The position numbers were made by a program, and so were the translations under genes. From the NCBI GenBank assembly GCA_026770585.1, contig MU646352.1, positions 583,862 through 595,777 of the forward strand: a DNA stretch of 11,916 nt, written 5' to 3'. The notes beneath the pieces were generated by a model. The model was not told the DNA's origin. It saw only the letters and a program-made list of their open reading frames with translations, and did no database searches. Below, one piece after another: positions 7,542 to 11,916 of this stretch. This stretch comes from Baffinella frigidus. Lineage: Eukaryota > Cryptophyceae > Cryptomonadales > Baffinellaceae. Position 1 is the stretch's first letter. Each line of letters begins with the position of its first letter.

Positions 7542-9067
7542 AGGTTGAGGGTTGAAGGTTGAGTGTTGGGGGTTGAGGGTGTAGGTTTACGTCACCGTCC
7601 CTTCGTGAACCGCTCGGGTCTCTCCTCTACGGCGGGGCGAACTCTCGAAACCCTCAACCCTGAACCCCAAACCCAAAACCCTGAACCCTGAACCCTGAAC
7701 CCTGAACCCTGAACCCTGAACCTTGAACCCTGAAATCGAACCCTGAACCCAAAACACAAAACCCTGAACCCTACACCCTACACCCTACACCCTAAACCCT
7801 ACACCCTAAACCCTAAACCCTACACCCTAAACCTTAAACCCTTCACCCTAAACCCTAAACCCTCTAAACCCTAAACCCTAAACCCTAAACCCTAAACCCT
7901 CAGGACCTTGGGAGTTTCTAGGATTTAGGCAAAGCACCTTGATGAAGCCGTAGGGCTGGTACAGCGAGTAGGACCGCAGAGGGTTTTCGGGCCAGTCGTT
8001 GATTCCCACGACACGCCCGCCGGGCTTTAGGTACCTGGTTTAGGGTTTAAGGTTCAGGGTTCAGGGTTCAGGGTTTAGGGTTTGGGGTTTAGGATTTTTT
8101 GGTTTGGGGGTTAAGGGTTAGGTGTTAGTGTTCAGGGTTTAGGGTTTACGGTTTAGGGTTTAGGGGTTAGGGGTTCGGGTTTCGGGTTTCGGTTTTAGGG
8201 TTTAATGTTTCGGGTTCAGGGTTCAGGGTTTAGGGCACCTGAACGCCCCAGCGACCATAGCCTCGAGCTGTGCGGTGTTCTGAGCATAGTTGAGCAGCCA
8301 GATGCAGAGGATGATGTCGTAGCGCCCCTCGTGCTCCACCCCGAGATCCAGCTTCGAGGCGTCGCCCACCATGAACTTGCAGCCCAGCGGCTCGGCAGCC
8401 TCCGCCTTCTCTGCCAGTGCCACCATCTCCGGGGACAGGTCCACCCCCAGAACCTGCGGTCCAGGACGGGATTACATCTACCTCTCCGGGGAAATGCCAA
8501 GCAGGGGCATCTGGATCACCTAGTCTGTCGAAAAGACAGAGGCACATCGTTTTTGGGGTCACACATCTAACGCTGCGTGTGGACTGGACACAGAGACACC
8601 CCTTTCGCATCATGCTCAAGGTATGCAGCGAGCGACGTCGGGGCGCAGACCTCACTGGCGCCGCCGCGCTTCATCATCCTGGAGTATATGCCGTCGCCGC
8701 ACGCAAGGTCCAGGATCGACAGCCCAGAGATGGCCGACGTCCATTCCTCCGTGGGCAAGAAGGAACCGCAGAAGAGGCCGGGGTGCTTCTTGGCAAGCAC
8801 CTCCTGGAGCGTGTAGTGCTCCGCAAACTGCGGGTCGGCCGGAAAGGGGTTTGTGTGAAGCACGTGCCTTCGACGTATGATTGCATCCATCGTGTTCTGA
8901 TTCACCAACAACACCGTTGTGAGGAGCCACACTGACTCCACCCCCCTACAATTTGCTCAACTCAGAAAATCGCGTGAGATAGAAGATCAGACCTGGACGA
9001 ACGGCAGTTGCTTAAACGCCTTGTAATGCTCCGCGATGGCGTCGTACTCTGCTGGCTCTGTCGCCAT
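5936..9067 (-). CDS. Class I SAM-dependent methyltransferase, multi-exon
   Basis: Exons on the minus strand: 9067-8993, 8827-8651, 8453-8239, 8034-7938, 7477-7398, 6787-6718, 6488-6467 and 5936-6004 (terminal). The first seven join with matching phases. Visible motifs in order: YDAIAEHYKAF at the N-terminus; motif I LDLACGDG; post-I GVDLSPEM; an acidic GDASKLDL; YDIILCIWLLNYA; LKPGGRVVGIND; YGFIK; FHTWVHPVEAYQAAFDRAGF; VRFRSW; DFLWLPPII near the C-terminus. This order is that of small-molecule methyltransferases of the Methyltransf_11/25 type, usually about 240-270 residues; the exons found give about 265. The substrate cannot be told. No targeting peptide is seen, so it is likely cytosolic. 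The join between 6467 and 6004 is unresolved: a short segment around a Pro-Glu-Gly motif, expected in the family, is missing or lies in the candidate at 6221-6318. Introns 3, 4 and 6 are mostly telomere-like repeat. It diverges from the membrane-protein gene at 9304 across 236 bp. Confidence 0.83.
6038..6139. mobile_element. 102-bp MITE family, copy 2
   Basis: Ends TATCCCTTAAGTGGC and, inverted, the same sequence with one change (GCCACCTAAGGGATA), with TA immediately at both ends (6037-6038, 6139-6140). It lies in the methyltransferase intron just before the terminal exon. Interior hairpins are shared with copy 1, though one arm of the AATATT palindrome has a change here. Confidence 0.83.
6221..6318 (-). 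other. Candidate methyltransferase exon with a Pro-Glu-Gly motif
   Basis: After an acceptor-like CCGTAG, the phase set by the 22-nt exon at 6467-6488 gives D-PEGSQLGLAE and an open frame to a TAG at 6221. A Pro-Glu-Gly motif is expected at this place in the family. However, no GT donor in the right phase links it to the terminal exon; a GC donor after GLAE would. It is therefore only a candidate; alternatively it is an alternative last exon ending TPIIGGRRYLLCG. Confidence 0.3.
6503..6716 (+). repeat. Telomere-like tract in methyltransferase intron 6
   Basis: G-rich on the plus strand (TTGAGGG, TTTAGGG, TGTAGGG units, including a run of seven TGTAGGG), hence C-rich in the gene's sense. It occupies nearly the whole 229-nt intron, starting right after the donor GTCAAC. 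Confidence 0.85.
7205..7256 (-). repeat. Echo of methyltransferase exon 5 3' end with donor
   Basis: On the minus strand, GGCACGC, CTCGTCCT, CGCCCCC and AACTCCA follow in the same order as at the end of exon 5, with several substitutions and small gaps that break the frame. A usable-looking donor (CAA|GTAAAA) stands where exon 5 has CAG|GTGAGA. The copy lies about 190 bp downstream in intron 5. Confidence 0.65.
7330..7402 (-). repeat. Tandem 24-bp repeat spanning the exon 5 donor
   Basis: Two identical 24-bp units (7330-7353 and 7354-7377) are followed by a diverged third (7378-7402) that contains the last bases of exon 5 and its donor. In the gene's sense each unit carries GTGAGAC, so three donor-like sites stand in a row. 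Confidence 0.8.
7501..7585 (+). repeat. (TTGAGGG)n tract, acceptor side of methyltransferase intron 4
   Basis: TTGAGGG and TTGAAGG units on the plus strand; C-rich in gene sense and just upstream of the CTGAAG acceptor of exon 5. Confidence 0.85.
7648..7902 (-). repeat. CCCTGAA/CCCTAAA tract, donor side of methyltransferase intron 4
   Basis: Runs of CCCTGAA, CCCTACA and CCCTAAA on the plus strand, so G-rich TTTAGGG/TTCAGGG in gene sense. It faces the tract at 7501-7585 in opposite orientation with about 60 bp of unique sequence between them. Confidence 0.87.
8035..8238 (+). repeat. Methyltransferase intron 3: telomere-like intron
   Basis: The 204-nt intron between TTCAG|GTGCCC and CCAG|GTACC is almost entirely TTTAGGG/TTCAGGG-type repeat on the plus strand. 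Removing it joins AF-R-YLKPGG in frame, which restores the methyltransferase motif, so the intron assignment is strong. Confidence 0.85.
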
Positions 9068-9303
9068 CCCAGAGCCTTGCACTTCCTTGCCAGGTTCTGC
9101 CCGTCCCCGTCAAGTTCTGCCCGTGAAAGGTTCTTTTTTGGCTTGCCAAAAAAAAACCTTTGTGGTCAAAAGTTGGGGGGCGCATCTGCCGGACCAGGTC
9201 TCTCTCTCTCTCTCTCTTGTCTCCACTGTTGTCCCCTTCTGCCGTGGGCGTCACCGACAACAGCCTTGACTTGCAAGGGTTTTGGGACCATCCTCTGGGC
9301 GAG
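9068..9303. promoter_or_regulatory. Divergent promoter between methyltransferase and membrane-protein gene
   Basis: 236 bp separate the two start codons. It holds a duplicated AGTTCTGCCCGT-like motif (about 9093-9122), a hairpin with a T-rich and an A-rich arm around GGCTTGCC (about 9126-9162) and a short (TC)n run at about 9198-9214. No TATA box is evident. Shared control is inferred from spacing only. Confidence 0.5.
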
Positions 9304-11916
9304 ATGGCAAGCCGCTTTCTGCTTCTCATCGCCCTCGCGCCGGCCGCTGCCCTGGTCACGGGCCCCCTCGCGGGACGCGAGATCGCCCCCCCTCTCCGGC
9401 TCCGCGGCGGCCTGGCCGGCATCGACCCCGTCAAGGTTGCGAGTGTCTCCACCGGGCTGTCCTGCGGCCACGCCGCCTCGCTCGGGCTGGTTCATGAGAT
9501 TCTACCGATATTTCGATATTGCGGTCAGGTGAGCGACCTATCGCTTCTAATCATCGAAAGGTCCTGCTGGATCCTCGTGTCGGGCGCCATCCTGGCGGCG
9601 ATGACGCTCACAGGGATGTCCGTCCTCAAGGCTGTGGGCTGGGCTCTGCTCCCCCTAGTCCTCTCGCCGCTCGAGTTCATCCTGCGGGGGCGCGCGGCCA
9701 ACATGGGCTTCTACCGGCCCAACGCCAGCTACCTACTGCTCATCGTCAACTCCTTGATGATGTGCGCATGCTTCGCGGCGCCATCTAGCGCAAAGCTCAC
9801 CGTCGACTCCTCCGTTGGAGCTTGGGAAGTCAACATACGCCCTTCTCACCTCGACACCGCCCTCAAGGCGTTCGCGGCGGGGTGCGCCGTGAGCGCCGTG
9901 GTTATGGTCGCCGCACCTGGGCAGGCTGCTCAGGTCTAGCTCTGCCTCAGACGGGTTCACAGGCTACTATCAAGTTGACACTCAGAGTGTATGGTACATA
10001 TGTCAACTTTGGGGTGGGAAAGAGCCCTGTGTGGTGGCCCGCCTTGAGCATGGTCGTCGCAACCCTAAATCCCAAACCCTAAATCCCAAAACCTGAACCC
10101 TAAACCCTAAACCCTAAACCCTAAACCCTAAACCCTAAACCCGGAACCCTAAACCTTGAACCCTAAAACCTCAAATCTAAACCCTCAACCCTAAACCCTA
10201 AACCCTAAACCCTGAACCCTAAACCCTAAACCCTAAACCCTAAAGCCTAAACCCTAAACCCTGAACCTTAAACCCTAAAGCCGAAAACCTAAACCCTCAG
10301 CCCTAAACCCTAAACCCTAAACCCCAAACCCCAAACCCCAAACCCTAAACCGTTAACCTTAAACCCTTAACCCTAAGGCATGAACCCTAAAACCTCAACC
10401 CTAAACCCTAAACCCTAGACCCTGAACCCTAAATCCTAAACCCTAAACCCTAAACCTTAAACCCTAAACCCCAAACCCTAAACCCTAAACCCTGATCACC
10501 AAACCCTAAACCCTGATCCCTAAAACTTAAACCCTAAACCCTAAGCCCAAAACCATAAACCCTATTCCCCAAAACCAAACCATAAACCCTAAACCCTAAA
10601 CCCTAAACCCTACACCCTAAACCCTAAACCCTAAACCCTAAACCCTAAACCCTAAACCCTAAACCCTGAACCCTTAATCACAACCCTAAGCCCTAGACCC
10701 CAAACCCTAAACCCTTGACCCTAAACCCTAAACCCCAAACCCTAAACCCTAAACCCTAAACCCTAAACCCTAAACCCTAAACCCTAAACCTTACACCCTA
10801 AACCCTAAACCTTAAACCTTAAACCTTAAACCCTAGACCCTGTTCCCTGAACCCTGAACCCTGAACCCTTCACCCTAAACCCCAAACCCTAAACCCTAAA
10901 CCCTAAACCTAAACCCTAGAACCTCAACCCTAAACCTGAAACCCGAAAACTTAACCCAACACCCTCAGCCCTACACCCCAAACCCCAAACCCTAACCCCT
11001 GACCCCTAAATCCTAGGCCCTCAACATCAAACCCTCAACCAGGGTACCCCTCCTCCTCAGGGAGATTCGGCGAACAAGAGAGTCCGACCAAAGTTGACTG
11101 AAGCTGCGGAACCGAATAAACACTACTTTATGGCAACGAAATGTGCTACACAACTGGTTAATTCTAGTGCTACACAACTGGTTCATTCTAGTACTAGTGA
11201 ATCGTTGAGTAGAAAATTTTCGTTGCCCAAAAACTCATATCTTTATCAATTTCCGGAGTTGATCCAGGTGGGGTTCGCACCAGGACGGTGACGCCGTTGT
11301 ACCAGGAAACAGGTTGCGGTACGAAATTCAAGTAAATCTCTCAACAAATTATTTCAATCAACTTCTGTTGTCCCTCTCTGCAACAGGGATGGGACTTGTA
11401 CGCTTCCAAGGACGACCTTGACTACGTACAGTGGTACGGGTGGTTCGTCGGGGGCTTCGCTGCACAGCTCATCTCCCACCTCCAGCTTTGGGGTTTGGGG
11501 GTTAGGGGTTAGGGTTTAGGGGGTAGGGTTTTCAGGGGGTAGGAGTTAGGGGTTAAGAGGCTACGAGGGTGAGGGTTTAGGGTCCAGGGTTGAGGGTTTA
11601 GGGTTTAGTGTTTAGGGGTTGAGGGTTTAGGGTTTAGGGTTTAGGGTGTAAGGTTCCGGCTTTAGTAATCCAGCTCATCTCCCAAAATCAGGTTGCGAGC
11701 CTCCCACAGCCTCTCTGTGTTTGCGCCCTAACCCATTATCCCCTAACCCCCAACCCTCTAACCCCCAACCCCCCACCCCAAACCCCCAACCCCCAACCCC
11801 CAACCCCCAACCCCCACCAAAACCCAAAACCCAAAACCCCTAACCCCCAACCCCCAAACCGCAACCCCTGCAGGGCAACCCCCCCGAGGTGGCAGTGGGC
11901 CACGGCAAAGCAGTCT
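9304..11916 (+). CDS. Uncharacterised membrane protein, probably organelle-targeted, 3' end outside window
   Basis: Exon 1, 9304-9933, encodes 210 residues. The N-terminus is a signal-peptide-like stretch (SRFLLLIALAPAAAL) followed by PPLRLRGG, a motif I associate with presequences in algae with complex plastids. Then come several hydrophobic segments: WILVSGAILAAMTL and WALLPLVLSPLEFIL, ASYLLLIVNSLMMCACF, and ALKAFAAGCAVSAVVMVAA. The donor CAG|GTCTAG opens a 1453-nt intron ending CAACAG; exon 2 (11387-11492) joins in phase and reads GWDLYASKDDLDYVQWYGW then GGFAAQLISHLQLW. A third exon may begin at 11874 (GNPPEVAVGHGKAV), but its phase does not fit the simplest exon 2 donor. I do not recognise the family; it resembles an integral membrane protein with 4-6 helices. 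The Met at 9304 is preferred over the upstream frame start at 9160 because it opens the signal-like segment. Confidence 0.62.
9970..10027. repeat. Dispersed ~60-bp repeat, copy 2
   Basis: Shares TCAAGTTGAC, GTACA and GTCAACTTTGG...GGGAAAGAGCCC with 2095-2154 in the same order. It lies 36 bp inside intron 1 of the membrane-protein gene, so both copies are intronic. Confidence 0.6.
10040..10063 (+). repeat. Possible echo of membrane-protein exon 1 3' region
   Basis: CGCCTTGAGC then ATGGTCGTCGCA resembles 9885-9914 in exon 1 (CGCCGTGAGC, nine extra bases, ATGGTCGCCGCA). It directly abuts the long telomere-like array. Shorter and less certain than the other echoes. Confidence 0.4.
10061..11040 (-). 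repeat. Long interstitial telomere-like array (~980 bp)
   Basis: CCCTAAA units predominate, with clusters of perfect repeats (for example 10594-10665 and 10740-10790) among CCCTGAA, CCCCAAA, CCTTAAA and CCCTCAA variants and short indels. The array lies within intron 1 of the membrane-protein gene and is C-rich in its sense. Exon 2 of that gene lies beyond it, so it is not a chromosome end in this orientation, assuming correct assembly. Confidence 0.93.
11041..11386. other. Intron 1 unique segment with small repeats
   Basis: AT-richer than the rest. It holds a tandem 25-bp duplication built on GCTACACAACTGGTT (about 11142-11191) inside a loose inverted repeat (GGCAACGAAA at about 11130 against its inverse at about 11219). 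It ends with the pyrimidine-rich TCCCTCTCTGCAACAG acceptor of exon 2. The 65-codon open frame here looks random. Confidence 0.5.
11493..11655 (+). repeat. G-rich telomere-like tract, donor side of membrane-protein intron 2
   Basis: TTAGGGG and TTTAGGG units begin immediately at the exon 2 donor (GGG|GTTTGG), so the donor itself is a repeat unit. Confidence 0.8.
11671..11684 (+). repeat. Echo of membrane-protein exon 2 3' end
   Basis: CAGCTCATCTCCCA is identical to 11465-11478 in exon 2 and is followed by TCAGGTT, recalling the exon's CAG and donor. The G-rich tract lies between original and copy, as if it had been inserted with a flanking duplication. Confidence 0.6.
11727..11866 (-). repeat. 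C-rich telomere-like tract, acceptor side of membrane-protein intron 2
   Basis: CCCCTAA, CCCCCAA and CCCAAAA units run up to a CCTGCAG acceptor at 11873. It is inverted relative to 11493-11655. Confidence 0.82.

Noticed and set aside
7596-7643. 48-nt open segment in methyltransferase intron 4 with AG and GT at its edges (reads SSPRRRGETRAVHEGT)
   Set aside because: Joining exon 4 directly to 7477-7398 gives YGFIK-VSSEDPDAPRKPGTRIEIV, a better family match; the 48-nt piece would be an insertion without family support.
8205-8935. Plus-strand open frames over the methyltransferase exons
   Set aside because: They are antisense shadows of GC-rich exons; the minus strand carries the methyltransferase motifs.
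9529-9612. CAG|GTGAGC inside membrane-protein exon 1, a strong donor suggesting an additional intron
   Set aside because: The nearest acceptors give introns of 32 or about 83 nt that shift the frame into non-hydrophobic sequence, whereas reading through keeps an uninterrupted membrane-type protein.
10061-11040. True chromosome end (terminal telomere)
   Set aside because: The array is degenerate, and an exon in phase with the upstream gene lies beyond it, so it is interstitial unless the assembly is wrong.
10061-11866. CRISPR array or bacterial repeat region
   Set aside because: Units of 7 bp in unbroken, degenerate tandem without unique spacers; introns and targeting peptides show a eukaryote.

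Overview
The window looks like nuclear DNA of a eukaryotic alga with a red-derived secondary or tertiary plastid (haptophyte, cryptophyte, stramenopile or dinoflagellate; I cannot choose between them). Three lines of evidence point there. Genes are split by GT-AG introns whose removal restores family motifs in frame. Two predicted proteins start with a signal peptide followed at once by Phe (VDA|FAP and TAA|FTP), the bipartite plastid-targeting signature. Telomere-like repeats of the plant/algal type (CCCTAAA/TTTAGGG and variants) fill roughly a quarter of the window. Every exon chain was assembled by eye from reading frames and splice sites, so the boundaries are predictions.

Layout. (1) 1-1121, minus strand: 5' part of a plastid-targeted SMR-family (EmrE-like) four-helix transporter, whose last exons would lie left of the window. 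(2) 1122-1395: compact shared promoter with a 19-bp direct repeat. (3) 1396-4181, plus strand: complete five-exon gene for a second plastid-targeted SMR protein of 188 residues. (4) 4182-5935: gene-poor convergent spacer with MITE-like inverted-repeat elements, CT-rich low-complexity DNA and a G-rich degenerate telomere-like tract. (5) 5936-9067, minus strand: SAM-dependent class I methyltransferase of at least eight exons, ending at a stop codon inside a CCCTAA unit. (6) 9068-9303: second divergent promoter. (7) 9304 to the right edge, plus strand: uncharacterised, probably organelle-targeted membrane protein, with a 1.45-kb first intron holding a telomere-like array of about 980 bp.

Most notable. 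Intron bodies in three neighbouring genes are largely telomere-like repeat, with a strand bias relative to transcription: G-rich sense tracts lie near donors, and C-rich sense tracts lie near acceptors or fill the intron. Five introns also carry a degraded second copy ('echo') of the upstream exon's 3' end, several with its donor site. The two SMR paralogues form a head-to-head pair; only the minus-strand one keeps the membrane Glu equivalent to EmrE E14, and their visible intron positions differ. Together this suggests a locus where introns have been gained or enlarged by telomere-like insertion and local duplication.

How the genes might work together: two SMR subunits could form a heteromeric exporter in a plastid membrane, and the methyltransferase has no visible targeting peptide and probably acts on a small molecule in the cytosol. 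A functional link between them is only a guess.
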